NCBI GenBank assembly: GCA_012033335.1
Contig: JAAURB010000039.1
Coordinates: 1-45,353, forward strand
Direction: 5' to 3'
Source of the DNA: Oscillatoriales cyanobacterium RM2_1_1
Lineage (GTDB): Bacteria; Cyanobacteriota; Cyanobacteriia; Cyanobacteriales; Microcoleaceae
Length of the DNA: 45,353 nucleotides
Of the stretch, positions 18,718-28,460 are shown in pieces; positions within the stretch are counted from its first letter, which is position 1; every line of letters starts with the position of its first letter. Both the position numbers and the translations under genes were made by a program. The notes under the pieces are model-generated. The model was given only the letters and a program-made list of their open reading frames with translations, had not been told where the DNA came from and searched no databases.

Positions 18718-19161
18718 ATGGAGATTCTAAATCCCAATCCCTCAGAATCAAATTCACATAGCTGGCAAGATCAATTGGATGATTTTGGATTTACCCATCA
18801 GAAATCTCTGGCTGCATTGAGTTGGAGACTCTATCAGCAGCAACTCAATTCAGATCAATTCCTGGGGATTGATCTAAAACCAGATCCCCATTTTATCACC
18901 TGTTCGCGGGCTGCAATCGAACAATTAAATCAAAAGGTTGATCGGAAACTTCAAGAAATCTTGGGATTAATGGCTAGTTTCAATCCCGAAATAGAAGTAT
19001 TAATCATTGGGATTGCAGAGAATAGAGTTAAACTGATTTATTTTGCACCCGATCCACCACCGCCTGAATGTGATCGGCAGTTGGGTCAGGATACAGATAG
19101 CCTTTTAGAATATCTGGAAACCCAATTGAGCAATAGCTGTTCCAACCATTCAGGATCATAA
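18718..19161 (+). CDS. Hypothetical protein, cyanobacterial
   Basis: This 147-residue soluble protein starts at ATG 18718; a longer frame from 18619 overlaps the terminator hairpin and is less likely. It has a polar N-terminus, a central helical region (LNQKVDRKLQEILGLMASF) and a beta-rich stretch (EVLIIGIAENRVKLIYFAPDPPPP). The Pro-rich segment is followed by an acidic tail. There is no signal, membrane segment or known motif. I do not recognise the family. The alternation of a long helix, a hydrophobic strand pair and normal codon use argues that it is a real gene. Confidence 0.6.
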   Translation: MEILNPNPSESNSHSWQDQLDDFGFTHQKSLAALSWRLYQQQLNSDQFLGIDLKPDPHFITCSRAAIEQLNQKVDRKLQEILGLMASFNPEIEVLIIGIAENRVKLIYFAPDPPPPECDRQLGQDTDSLLEYLETQLSNSCSNHSGS

Positions 19162-19285
19162 TTCAACTGGGTAGAAACACCCTGACTTTTCCCCGCAGTC
19201 AGTCTGAGCGTTCCAGAAAACCAACAGAATCCTAAAATGTTGACTCTAGAAAATTCTGTAGAAGTTCTGTGGAATATAAGGATAT

Positions 19286-20045
19286 CAACTTTCTGCGAGT
19301 TCAGTGGTAATGCCTGACGCCAAGACCCCACTGGCATCTTGGCGGCGCAGCACTAACTGTTGGGCATCGGTGGCTTCTCGACTGGGATAGGGGCTGGTGT
19401 CGAGGACAATCAAACGTTGAGTCGTCAAATCCTGACGGTAAAACCAGTCCAGGGCATAGCCATCAACAACCTGCAAACGGTCTAAAAACGATAGGGGAGT
19501 TCCTGGTTGTAAAAAGTCCAGACCATCCACTTCAAAAATCAAATTTTTTCGAGCTGGACAAATGTAAGAACGGGTGATACGCCCCTGCCCCAAATAAGTT
19601 CCGGTATAGAGCAAAATGGGCCTGAACCCGCTGGCCTTGAGAACGGTTTTCAACCATGTACATCATCTGTTCAGACACCGAATCCCCCGTTAGCTCACTG
19701 CGGTTGCTGGAAATAAAAGCAGCATATTGAAATTCATTGGGGCCAGTACACAATAAGCCGTGTCGATCAATATGGGCCGAGAGTACCAGATCGTGGGGTT
19801 GTTTGCCCTGGGCGACAAGAATACCCTGGTAATGGTATAACGCTCAGCACCAACTTCCTCTAATTCTCGCCACAGCACCCGAAAAAAAGCATCCTCACGC
19901 CCACCACCGAGGGTTCGCGGATGAGCATTTGCAAAATATCCAGGAAACTACTGAGCTCTGAATCGGTTATCGGAATAGATCTACTCGGGTCAATTGTTTT
20001 TTCTAGGGTTGTTTCCGGGGCAAATCCAGGGCAGTCATTGGTTAC
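19286..20045 (-). pseudogene. Decayed M42-type aminopeptidase gene
   Basis: Fragments in three frames line up with a cyanobacterial peptidase M42 family protein. In order: SSFLDILQMLIREPSVVG, then EDAFFRVLWRELEEVGAERY, then PHDLVLSAHIDRHGLLCTGPN and TGDSVSEQ. After those come GRITRSYICPARKNLIFEVD with LDRLQVVDGY, and finally LIVLDTSPYPSREATDAQQ. At least three frameshifts separate the pieces. The segment that should hold LDN and the catalytic Glu-Glu is deleted between VVDGY and ALDWFYRQ. The C-terminus stops early and no clear start codon is seen. Metal-site remnants (SAHID, LDTS) confirm the identity. The gene is dead. Confidence 0.8.
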
Positions 20046-20178
20046 ATCTCCACAAAATCCCTACAGTCCCAATTTGTTTTAATGGGCCTATTTATTGTTT
20101 TGACAGTACAGCTCAGGGATGATTAATGTAGTCAAGTTCACTACAAATCATCTGAGTCCCAGGGGATGGGGATGTAGC

Positions 20179-21015
20179 TCAATAGGATGTGATCAGCAAC
20201 TCAGTGATTTCTCCCCGTTTCCGGGCATTGGAATTGATGGTGCGGGCTGCTTTAATTTCGTGAATCAAAAAATCTTGATAGAGGTCGCGAATCAAAGGAC
20301 AGTCGGAATTGGATAACATCACCTGAACGCCCCAGTTCGCCAGTTTCCGAAACACCTGGGCTAATCTGACCTGATCAGCCTGATGAAATGAATAGCGATT
20401 GTAAGCGGTAAAACTACTGGTGGAACTGATTGGATGATAGGGGGGATCGAAGTAAACAAAATCCTCCGGGGAAGTCGCTTCAGCCAGTACTTGATCAAAG
20501 CTTGAGACTTGAATTCTGGCCGTCTTCAAAGCATTTGCAGCGGCGTAGAGCAACTCGGGATCACAAATTTTGGGATTCTTATAGCGACCGAGGGGAACAT
20601 TAAATCCCCCCTTGGAGTTCTCCCGGTAGAGACCATTGAAGCAGGTTTTATTCAAATAGAGAATTCGAGCCGCCCGTTCAACTGGGGTCTGAAAGCGGGT
20701 GGCGCGGATCTGATAGTAGTAAATCTGTTGGTTTTTTTGGTGATGCTGTTGATGATTGTTCAGGCTGTCAATCACCGCCTCAACCTGATCGCGCACACAG
20801 CGATAGACATTGACTAGCTCTTGGTTGATGTCAGTCAAAACTGCATGTTGCTGGTTGAGATGGAAAAAAATCGCACCACCCCCGAGAAAAGGCTCATGAT
20901 AAGTTCTAAATTGCTGCGGAAAATAGGGGGTGTATTGGGAGATTAACTTGGCTTTCCCGCCTGCCCACTTGAGAAATGGACGAGGATGGATCAGGGGTGA
21001 AGTCAGGGTTGACAT
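20179..21015 (-). CDS. Dam-type DNA adenine N6-methyltransferase
   Basis: This 278-residue D12-class (alpha group) adenine methylase has FLKWAGGKAKL (14-24, SAM binding) and EPFLGGGAIFFHL (41-53). The catalytic DPPY is at 190-193, followed by TSSFTAYNRYSF. This is the Dam/DpnM family, which in cyanobacteria includes GATC methylases such as DmtA of Anabaena. No restriction gene is adjacent, suggesting an orphan methylase. If GATC is its target, every HIP1 site (GCGATCGC) in this genome would be modified at its centre. It is divergent from the FIST gene across a 330-bp spacer. Confidence 0.92.
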   Translation of the reverse strand: MSTLTSPLIHPRPFLKWAGGKAKLISQYTPYFPQQFRTYHEPFLGGGAIFFHLNQQHAVLTDINQELVNVYRCVRDQVEAVIDSLNNHQQHHQKNQQIYYYQIRATRFQTPVERAARILYLNKTCFNGLYRENSKGGFNVPLGRYKNPKICDPELLYAAANALKTARIQVSSFDQVLAEATSPEDFVYFDPPYHPISSTSSFTAYNRYSFHQADQVRLAQVFRKLANWGVQVMLSNSDCPLIRDLYQDFLIHEIKAARTINSNARKRGEITELLITSY

Positions 21016-21345
21016 GCAGAATTTTCAGGCAAAGCTGGTTCAATCTTGAAGCAGAACCCATTCAAAACGTTTAGATTTGATGTTTGTTTTAAAGGTTTGT
21101 TCTAGCAGTTTAAATCATATTATAACCTCTCCTGCCTGATTCAGTTCTTTCTAAAAATTCCAGACCCTTTGAAGTTGATCGAGAAATCTCTATCCGCGAT
21201 TGTGAGGTCGGCGATCGCTCTGAAATCATCTGAGACAATCTGAAATGAATTATTGCCCTGTAGAATTCAACTCCCCTTGCTTGCTACCATAAAGCGGAGG
21301 AAGTTAGTCTGATGCTCGAATTATCAAGTCTGCCTGGAGGTCAAA
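21016..21345. other. Divergent promoter spacer
   Basis: 330 bp between the methylase and FIST gene starts. It contains one HIP1 octamer at about 21211 and the strong GGAGG ribosome binding site of the FIST gene just before 21346. I see no other structure. Confidence 0.6.
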
Positions 21346-22591
21346 ATGCCTGAATTAACCGCATCAATGCAGTGGGTTAATGTCCTATCGACTCGTCCTT
21401 CCCTGGAAGCTGCGGTTACAGAAGTTGTTGAAGCGGCTCAGGCTCAGTTAAGGGCTGCACCTGATCTGGGATTGGTGTTCATTTCCGCTGCCTTTGCCAG
21501 TGAGTATTCCCGGTTGATTCCGCTGTTACAGGCCCAGCTATCCATTCCGGCTTTGATTGGCTGTGGCGGCGGCGGGGTGATCGGGATGAATCTCCAACAT
21601 CATCCGGAGGAGGTCGAGGGGCAACCGGCCCTGAGCCTCTGTCTGGCCTGTCTGCCCGGAGTTCAGATCAAAACGTTCCATCTCCAGGAAGGCGACCTGC
21701 CCGATTTAGATAGTCCTCCGGGGAAATGGGTTGATTTAATTGGGGTAGAGCCAGAACAGAATCCTCAATTTATTCTGCTGGTGGATCCGATGTCTGGGCG
21801 AATTAATGACTGTTTACAGGGTCTTGACTATGCCTATCCAGGTTCTCCGAAAGTTGGAGGTTTGGCCAGTTCTGGAACCCTGGGTACCCCCACAACTGTC
21901 TTTTGTGATACTCGAAGCCGCCCCGAATCAATTGTAGGGGTAGCCCTGAGTGGGAATATTGTGATTGATACGATTGTGGCCCAGGGTTGCCGTCCGATTG
22001 GCCAGCTTTACCGGGTGATCCAGGGGGAGCGCAACATTATTCTAAAAGTCGAACCGGAACCGCCTCAATCTGGGGAAGTTACCTCTCCCTTGGAGGCGTT
22101 GCAGAATATGGTTCAGGATTTGAGTGAGGAGGATCGGTTACTGGCTCAGAATGCCCTGTTTATTGGCGTGGTTCGGGATGAGTTCAAGCGGGAATTGGGC
22201 CAGGGAGATTTCCTGATCCGTAATCTGGTGGGAGTGGATCCAAGGGTAGGGGCGATCGCCTGGGGATCGGGTACGACCGGGACAGCGATTACAGTTTCAC
22301 CTGCGGGATGCCCGCACCTCTGGGGAAGATCTGGAGATGTTGCTGGAGCGGTATTCGATTCACAGTGCTGAGGTAACTCAGGTTGGAGATGAGGCTGGAG
22401 CGTTGATGTTTTCCTGCCTGGGCCGAGGTGAAGGGCTCTATGGCATGGCCAATTTTGACTCCAATCTTTTCCGGCGCTACTTGAATCTTCCCCTGGGGGG
22501 ATTCTTCTGCAATGGCGAAATTGGCCCCGTGGGAGATGGGACATTTCTCCATGGCTACACTTCGGTGTTTGGTATCTGTCGTCAACCTTGA
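21346..22591 (+). pseudogene. FIST-domain sensory protein, one frameshift
   Basis: The first frame (341 codons, start with GGAGG 5 bp upstream) encodes FIST N and most of FIST C. Visible parts: LGLVFISAAFASEYSRL, LIGCGGGGVIG, PKVGGLASSG and NLVGVDPRVGAIAW. At about 22258-22265 (GCCTGGGGATCGG) the family sequence continues in another frame: GDRVRPGQRLQFHLRDARTS, then GALMFSCLGRGEGLYG and the usual PVGDGTFLHGYTSVFGI to 22591. A net one-base insertion or two-base deletion splits an otherwise well-preserved gene. FIST domains sense small ligands, probably amino acids, in signalling proteins. The cause may be a recent lesion or a sequencing error. Confidence 0.85.
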
Positions 22592-22604
22592 GTGATTTAG
22601 ATTT

Positions 22605-22648
22605 GGGTCTTAAATTTAGATTTGGATGTGGATCTTAAATTTAGATTT
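22605..22648. repeat. 25-bp-period tandem repeat
   Basis: Two copies of a 19-base unit (GGRTCTTAAATTTAGATTT) start 25 bp apart in the FIST-cpdA spacer; further TTTAGATTT-like sequence flanks them. Confidence 0.7.
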
Positions 22649-22689
22649 AAAATTTAACTGAGGTTCATCCAACTCACTTCAGCTTACCC

Positions 22690-23475
22690 ATGTCCCAGAC
22701 CATTCCCCTACGTGTAATTCAAATTTCTGACCTGCATTTATTTGCGAATCCAGCTCAAACCCTGCTGGGATTGGCAACCTTCCAGTCTTTAACGGCGGTG
22801 TTAACGACAATTCGTCAACAACGGATTGATTCAGATTTGTTGCTGATGACGGGGGATTTGTCCCAGGATGAAACCCCTGAGTCCTATCAATATCTCAGGG
22901 ATTTAATCGCCCCATTGAATCTGCCCACCTATTGGATACCGGGGAATCATGATCAGCCCGCCATCGCAGCGTCCATCCTGGAAACGGCGGCAATCTCCCC
23001 TGAAAAAGCCGTTCAAATCGGCAATTGGCAGATTATCTTGCTCAGCAGTCAGGCTTTCGGCAAAGTTCACGGGGAGCTCAGCCCTGAAACCCTGAATTTC
23101 CTGACCCAACAATTACAGCAATTTCCCCAATTCCCAACCCTGATTGCCCTGCATCATCCTCCCCTGGATATTGGTTCGGACTGGATGGATCGGATTAAAC
23201 TCCAAAACCCTGAGGCATTGTTGGCCTGCCTTGATGACCATCCCCAGGTCAAACTGGTGGTTTTTGGTCATATCCACCAGGGGTTTCAAACCAGTCACAA
23301 CGGGGTAACTTACCTGGGCTGCCCTTCAACCTGCGTCCAGTTCCAACCCCTGGCAGCAGAATTCACCCTGGATCAGATGGCAACACCGGGGTTTCGAGTT
23401 TTGACCTTGTACCCGGATGGCACCTTTGACACTCAGGTTGGGCGGACGACCTATCCACTCCCCCCCCTACCCTGA
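22690..23475 (+). CDS. cpdA: CpdA/Icc-type metallophosphoesterase
   Basis: This 261-residue calcineurin-like phosphoesterase is of the 3',5'-cyclic-nucleotide phosphodiesterase (CpdA) class. The dinuclear metal site is complete: ISDLHLF (Asp14, His16), LLLMTGDLSQDE, WIPGNHDQPA, ALHHPPLDIGS and VVFGHIHQGF. The segment LGCPSTCVQF is typical of CpdA. It would lower cAMP, a signal for motility and redox state in cyanobacteria. Nucleotide specificity is inferred from family resemblance. Confidence 0.88.
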   Translation: MSQTIPLRVIQISDLHLFANPAQTLLGLATFQSLTAVLTTIRQQRIDSDLLLMTGDLSQDETPESYQYLRDLIAPLNLPTYWIPGNHDQPAIAASILETAAISPEKAVQIGNWQIILLSSQAFGKVHGELSPETLNFLTQQLQQFPQFPTLIALHHPPLDIGSDWMDRIKLQNPEALLACLDDHPQVKLVVFGHIHQGFQTSHNGVTYLGCPSTCVQFQPLAAEFTLDQMATPGFRVLTLYPDGTFDTQVGRTTYPLPPLP

Positions 23476-23487
23476 CCCTGAACCCAT

Positions 23488-23645
23488 GCGGACTATGCTA
23501 GCCAAGCTATAAAACCATTGCAATTAGAAATATGGCTGCGGGGATGTTAGAAGCAAATGGTCGAGGATTCTGGCAAGCTGATGTAGATAAGTTGCAGACA
23601 TTGAGTAGCTTGACGCAATTAGTTAGAAGATTGATGGGGGAGTGA
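23488..23645 (+). pseudogene. C-terminal relic of a CobN-type chelatase subunit
   Basis: The frames read ADYAS then, after a 2-base shift, SYKTIAIRNMAAGMLEANGR followed by GFWQADVDKLQ and a stop at 23645. This corresponds to the extreme C-terminus of CobN-like cobalt chelatase large subunits (basic/aromatic run, AAxMLEANGRGFW). Nothing of the remaining roughly 1200 residues is present upstream, where cpdA ends 12 bp before. It is a decayed fragment. Confidence 0.6.
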
Positions 23646-23749
23646 AAGGGGCAATGTCTCCTTCCATTTAACAACTAATTACAACCACCTACAGCGTTTC
23701 CAACGCTGCTGGAGTACGAGAGGTGGCGGCGCACCGCAATGAATTTGGA

Positions 23750-26299
23750 TTAAGTATTAAGCTGGAGAAACTGAGCTCGATCATTGAATAAATCTTGCAG
23801 TAACTCCTGGGACTTCTTGGCTGAATAATTGTCCGAATTCCAGGCTGGGGTATTAGATACTTTAGTGAAAACAGCAACGACATGATGCCAGAAATCCAGA
23901 TGAGAATCAGTACAGTGAGCAAGTTCAAGGTTGGTATGAAGATACTTCAACAAACCCCGATTAAACTGAATCCACTGCTGTAAATTCGAGCCGATAATCC
24001 AGGGAGAAGAATCCCATAAATAATTGAGAAAATCCTGAAAAAAGTAACCAGGAATTATAGCATTTTGATAGTTCAAATTGATTTGACAAGCAGGTTGATA
24101 TAGCATTACAGCCAGCAACGCTTTTAAATGATGTGAAGTATGAATTCCTTGATTCAAGCGTTGAGTTAATTGATTCACCAATTGCCGTTCTGATCCGGTC
24201 AATAGTTCAACCTGTAAACTACTTTGAATTAACATTTGATGGACTTCCTTTAAACTGGATTGATACAAGCTTTCCAGGGTATCAACTGAAGCATTTAACC
24301 ACTTTCCTGCCACCTGCAAACGCAGTTGTCTTAGATTTTCCAAGGCTAAGGGATTGGCTTTACGATGGTATTGATCCAGGAGTTGGAGGGTTAACGGTCT
24401 GAGATCTTGAGACTTCACCAAAAGCTTGCGAAATACAATTTGCTTCAGTTCAGGGGTGAGAAAGTTATATTCAGGAGAATCCAACATTTTCTGATAGAGC
24501 CGTTGGTAATCTTTTAAGTTTTCCTGATCTGAGATATTTTTTTGAGTTTGTTGCCCGGTGTGAATTCTTAATTTTGAGAGAGATTGATTAATGAATCCAA
24601 CTTTATAATTTCCCAAAATTCTAAACCAGAAATCCACATCCAATAACTGATGTAATTCAGGGTCAAATCCACCCAGAGTTTCAAAGACAAATTTGGGGAT
24701 TAAAACAGTAGTTGGCTCACCAATTTTATTCAATCGTCCGACTAGCCATTGGGGATCGCAGAGTAGAGTTTGACCGGATTGAATTGGCTTTAACTCTGAC
24801 CAATCTTGATGAATATCTTTAGCTCCTTGATAGGCAGCCTGACAGAGGGGATAAGGGGTTGAATCTGAATGAATAAAAACTTCGCGAGGAGAAAAGACTA
24901 AACCAACTTCGTCATCTTTCTCAGCCAGATCAACCATTTTTGTAATGCATTCAGGTTCGAGCAAGTCATCTTGAAATAGGAATTTAATATATTTTCCCTG
25001 GGCCTGTTCTACACAAAAATTGAGATTTTTCACCAGGCCATAATTGGCATGTTTGAAGATTTTTAAGGGAATTCCAGATCGCACCTTAAAAGCCTCAACA
25101 CGTTCCAGGGTTTGATCTGTTGAGCCGTCATCAGAGATAATAATTTCCAGATTGGAATAGGTTTGAGCTATAGCACTTTCACACGCTATTGTGATGAATT
25201 TTTCCCCGTTGTAGGTTGGAATAATCAGGCTCACCAGGGGCAATCCTGAAGGGTGCTTTACAGATGGTTTTGTACCGTGGTTTTTTATCAATGGATCGAG
25301 TTGTAATCCAAAAATATCATAAGCTCCAGCAAATTGAGCTAGAGTTTGATAATTAAATCCGTAATTTTTTTCCAGTTGCGTTGCAATATTTGGCTGCCTG
25401 AGTAACTGATAGAGAATTTCTAGCCCAAACAATTGATGGGTAGGGCGACTAACTTTCAAGGCTTGATTGGCTAGAAGAAACAGAGCTTGGCTTGATTCTA
25501 GAGAAGTGTTATTTAAAGTCGGATAACATTCTAATAACTCTGGAAAAATTTGAAAAAGATGCTTGTAAACAGCAGCACTTCGATAATGTTTAAGAATTTG
25601 AAAAACTTCCGTAGTGTGCCGAATAATAGTTTCAGAACAAATACCGCTAATATTCGACTGATGAACTCGATATTGAGTTAAATATTCAGGAACAATATAC
25701 AAATCATAGTGCTGACAGAACCTTACCCAGAAGTCGAAATCTGGAATTTGTCGAAAGCGAACGTCATAAAACCCAACGGTATCATAACACTCCCGTCGAA
25801 TCATTGTACTGGTTTGGCAGAGCCCATTATCTTTCGTGAAAAAGTAATGGAGCCATTGAAATCGCGTTCGATTAGGCTGGAGAAATAGTCTCTGAAGTAG
25901 ATGGCTATTTTCAGGTAGAATATCTGATTTTTCATCAATTACCTGAACCCGGGTCAGTACTGCACCAAACTGAGGATTTTTCTCTAAAAACTCGACCTGT
26001 TTTTGTAGTTTGTCAGAGGCCCATAAATCATCAGAGTGTAGAATAGCAACAAACTCTCCCCTGGCTTGATGAATAGCATAGTTGGTAGCCGCACTCTCTC
26101 CCTGATTGTGTTCAAGAGAAAATACTTGAATTCGAGTATCTCTCAGTGCTGCAATTGTTTTAAGGGTTTCATCTGTAGAGGCATCATTGACAATGATAAT
26201 TTCAAAATCCGAATAGGTTTGATCAAGCACACTGGCAATGGTTGCTTGAATAAAATGCGCTTGGTTATGGGTTGGAATGATAACGGAAACACGGGGCAT
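23750..26299 (-). CDS. Tandem GT2-family glycosyltransferase
   Basis: This 849-residue protein has two GT-A (family 2) domains. The first begins PRVSVIIPTHNQAHFIQATI at residue 2, has VNDASTDET, and a DDLW-type DxD equivalent (ILHSDDLWASD). The second begins at about 353 (LPLVSLIIPTYNGEKFI) with SDDGSTDQT and LFQDDLLEP. The last 250 or so residues are helical without a recognised domain. Such enzymes build surface polysaccharide or glycosylate proteins. It is transcribed divergently from the next glycosyltransferase across an AT-rich spacer. The donor sugar cannot be read from sequence. Confidence 0.92.
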   Translation of the reverse strand: MPRVSVIIPTHNQAHFIQATIASVLDQTYSDFEIIIVNDASTDETLKTIAALRDTRIQVFSLEHNQGESAATNYAIHQARGEFVAILHSDDLWASDKLQKQVEFLEKNPQFGAVLTRVQVIDEKSDILPENSHLLQRLFLQPNRTRFQWLHYFFTKDNGLCQTSTMIRRECYDTVGFYDVRFRQIPDFDFWVRFCQHYDLYIVPEYLTQYRVHQSNISGICSETIIRHTTEVFQILKHYRSAAVYKHLFQIFPELLECYPTLNNTSLESSQALFLLANQALKVSRPTHQLFGLEILYQLLRQPNIATQLEKNYGFNYQTLAQFAGAYDIFGLQLDPLIKNHGTKPSVKHPSGLPLVSLIIPTYNGEKFITIACESAIAQTYSNLEIIISDDGSTDQTLERVEAFKVRSGIPLKIFKHANYGLVKNLNFCVEQAQGKYIKFLFQDDLLEPECITKMVDLAEKDDEVGLVFSPREVFIHSDSTPYPLCQAAYQGAKDIHQDWSELKPIQSGQTLLCDPQWLVGRLNKIGEPTTVLIPKFVFETLGGFDPELHQLLDVDFWFRILGNYKVGFINQSLSKLRIHTGQQTQKNISDQENLKDYQRLYQKMLDSPEYNFLTPELKQIVFRKLLVKSQDLRPLTLQLLDQYHRKANPLALENLRQLRLQVAGKWLNASVDTLESLYQSSLKEVHQMLIQSSLQVELLTGSERQLVNQLTQRLNQGIHTSHHLKALLAVMLYQPACQINLNYQNAIIPGYFFQDFLNYLWDSSPWIIGSNLQQWIQFNRGLLKYLHTNLELAHCTDSHLDFWHHVVAVFTKVSNTPAWNSDNYSAKKSQELLQDLFNDRAQFLQLNT

Positions 26300-26750
26300 A
26301 ATTCTGAGATCTGTCCAGGGCTAATTTGCTTTAACTTCTATAATTTTTCTGGTAATTTCTTTGGTAATTTTTCTAGGATTTGACTACTGTAATCTAACTT
26401 CTGTTAAGATATTGGTTTTTGTGAATTTAATTATGAGTTTAACTGTGAGTCTAACTGTCGATTCAGGTATTATTCTAAACATTAATTCAATTCAATTTAA
26501 TTTAATTTAATTTAAATATTAACTTGGATACGGCAATCCCCAATCGTTTGTAAAAATCTGTGGTGGTGCAAGCATCTAGTCTGTCGGCAAGATATCCCCT
26601 CCACTTTCATAAATCATTTGCGATCGCTATATTAGCTTAACTATCAATGCTCAGGATTCTTGTAGCCCTATTGAGAGATTGCTCCTAATAACTTATCATA
26701 TTGATCTCAGGGTATTGAGTAATTCTAACGCCGTGCAACATCAGTTTAAA
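26300..26750. other. AT-rich divergent spacer with short tandem repeats
   Basis: This 450-bp spacer separates two divergent glycosyltransferase genes. It contains a 12-bp tandem pair at 26435-26458 (GAGTYTAACTGT twice), six 5-bp TTYAA units at 26486-26515, and a HIP1 site near 26622. A TTG-initiated extension of the downstream gene from 26679 is possible but not preferred. Confidence 0.65.
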
Positions 26751-28460
26751 ATGTCGGGTCAAATGTCAGGTCAAACATCAGGTCAGCCCTCTGATCTTTT
26801 GGATTTAATTCCCGTCAATGCTGAAATTGTTGTGGCAGTGGGGGCTATTCCAGCAGAACTGGTTGCTCAGTATTATCGGATCAATCCCCGGGTTCAGTGG
26901 ATCAATCTGGCAACTCCAGACCTGAGCTATTCTGACCTACAATCTGAAACTGTAGATTGTCTGGTTTGGGATGCAACCTTGATCCCTGATCGCCATCCTG
27001 TTGAACATTCTGATTTTGAGCATTCTAATCTTGAATACTTTAATTTTGAATACTTTAATGTTGAACAGTTGCCCGAGATCTTGCATCGTCTGCGGCAAGG
27101 AGGGCAGGTTTTAGCTAATATTCCCAACCCTCAATACTGGCGAAATATCGTCAACTTAGTTCGGGGCAAACTGGAAAGCTTTCCCCGCCTGTCAGGTCTG
27201 ACCCTGGGCATGATTCAAAACCGTTTTCAGGAGGCCGGACTACAAATTTATGAAATCCAGACTCGCGGTCAAAAAGATCAGGAATTTCAGCAATTCCAAC
27301 AATTGCTCCAACCCATGATCCAGGCTTTGGGCCTGGAACCAAGCCGATTTGCCACCCAAACTGCTGCCCAGCGCTACATTGTTCGGGCGATAAAATCGAC
27401 CCAACCTCCCCGACGATTATTGATTCAAACCCTGATGATGGCCCCGACGGCCTGCGATCGCGTCCGGGTATTGGAGCCCGATCAGTTCAGTCGGACGATT
27501 CCTGGGGTGCGAGCAGTAGCTGCAGCCAAAGCCTGGCCCCAGGTAGCCCCTGTGCCGGGGGAAGAGAAGGTATTCATCTGGCAGCGGACAATCATGTCCA
27601 GGGGCGAACATTTACCCCGGCTTCAACAATTACTCCAGCAGGGTTATTTAATCATTGCAGAAATCGACGACAACCCCCTGCGTCGCCCGGAATACGCCGA
27701 GAATCATTACTTGAGCTATCGCGGCTGTCATGGGGTACAAACCTCCACAGAACCCCTGGCCACATTTTTGCGTCAACTGAATCCCAATGTGGCTGTTTTT
27801 CAAAATCAACTGGCTTACCTGCCTCCCCTGGACATGGCGAAAAAAGTCGATCCAGAAAAAGTCAATCAAGCCAGAAGAGTCACCCTGTTTTTTGGGGCGC
27901 TAAATCGAGAACGGGATTGGCAACCGATTATGGCAGCCCTCAATCGTGTCCTGGTGGATTATCAAGATCAAGTCCAGGTCAAGGTGATTCATGATCGGCA
28001 GTTTTTTGACCGTTTAGCCATCCCCCAAAAAGACTTTGAACCCTTTTGCAGCTATGATCGCTATCAAGCCATTTTACAGACCTGTGATCTTAGCTTATTA
28101 CCCTTGGCTCCGACCACTGTCAACTTGATGAAGTCTGACTTAAAGTTTATCGAATGTGCCGGTCATGGGGTCGCCGTTTTAGCCAGTCCAACGGTTTATC
28201 AAGGCTCCATTATTGATGGAGAAACTGGCTTAATTTATCGAACAGTCAAACAATTTGAAGCCCAGTTGCGAGAGTTAATTAATCATCACGAACTGCGGCA
28301 AAAAATGGCTACAAATGCCTATCATTGGGTGCGAGATCAGCGATTACTTTGTCAACACTACCACCACCGTCGAGACTGGTATTTACAACTGCGAGATCAA
28401 CTGCCCCAGCTCAACCGAGAACTGCGCGATCGCGTGCCTGAATTATTTACAGAAAGCTGA
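26751..28460 (+). CDS. Methyltransferase-like plus GT-B glycosyltransferase fusion
   Basis: This protein is about 569 residues from the ATG at 26751. The N-terminal third resembles class I SAM methyltransferases linked to sugar biosynthesis (RLRQGGQVLANIPNPQYWRN, then LTLGMIQNRFQEAGL). Its Gly-rich SAM motif is degenerate (VVAVGAIPAE), so it may be inactive. The C-terminal half is GT4-like: FFGALNRERDWQPI, LLPLAPTTVNLMKSDLKFIE, then SIIDGETGLIYR. The N-terminus is made of three 12-bp tandem units (SGQ repeats). Residues about 85-104 are four 15-bp tandem units (EHSDF, EHSNL, EYFNF, EYFNV). It overlaps the next start by one base (TGATG), so the two are coupled. Confidence 0.82.
   Translation: MSGQMSGQTSGQPSDLLDLIPVNAEIVVAVGAIPAELVAQYYRINPRVQWINLATPDLSYSDLQSETVDCLVWDATLIPDRHPVEHSDFEHSNLEYFNFEYFNVEQLPEILHRLRQGGQVLANIPNPQYWRNIVNLVRGKLESFPRLSGLTLGMIQNRFQEAGLQIYEIQTRGQKDQEFQQFQQLLQPMIQALGLEPSRFATQTAAQRYIVRAIKSTQPPRRLLIQTLMMAPTACDRVRVLEPDQFSRTIPGVRAVAAAKAWPQVAPVPGEEKVFIWQRTIMSRGEHLPRLQQLLQQGYLIIAEIDDNPLRRPEYAENHYLSYRGCHGVQTSTEPLATFLRQLNPNVAVFQNQLAYLPPLDMAKKVDPEKVNQARRVTLFFGALNRERDWQPIMAALNRVLVDYQDQVQVKVIHDRQFFDRLAIPQKDFEPFCSYDRYQAILQTCDLSLLPLAPTTVNLMKSDLKFIECAGHGVAVLASPTVYQGSIIDGETGLIYRTVKQFEAQLRELINHHELRQKMATNAYHWVRDQRLLCQHYHHRRDWYLQLRDQLPQLNRELRDRVPELFTES

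Noticed and set aside
20168-20195. tRNA-like 5' end (GGGATGTAGCTCAAT)
   Set aside because: No anticodon arm, T arm or 3' half follows; the stretch is the end of the methylase gene and its spacer.
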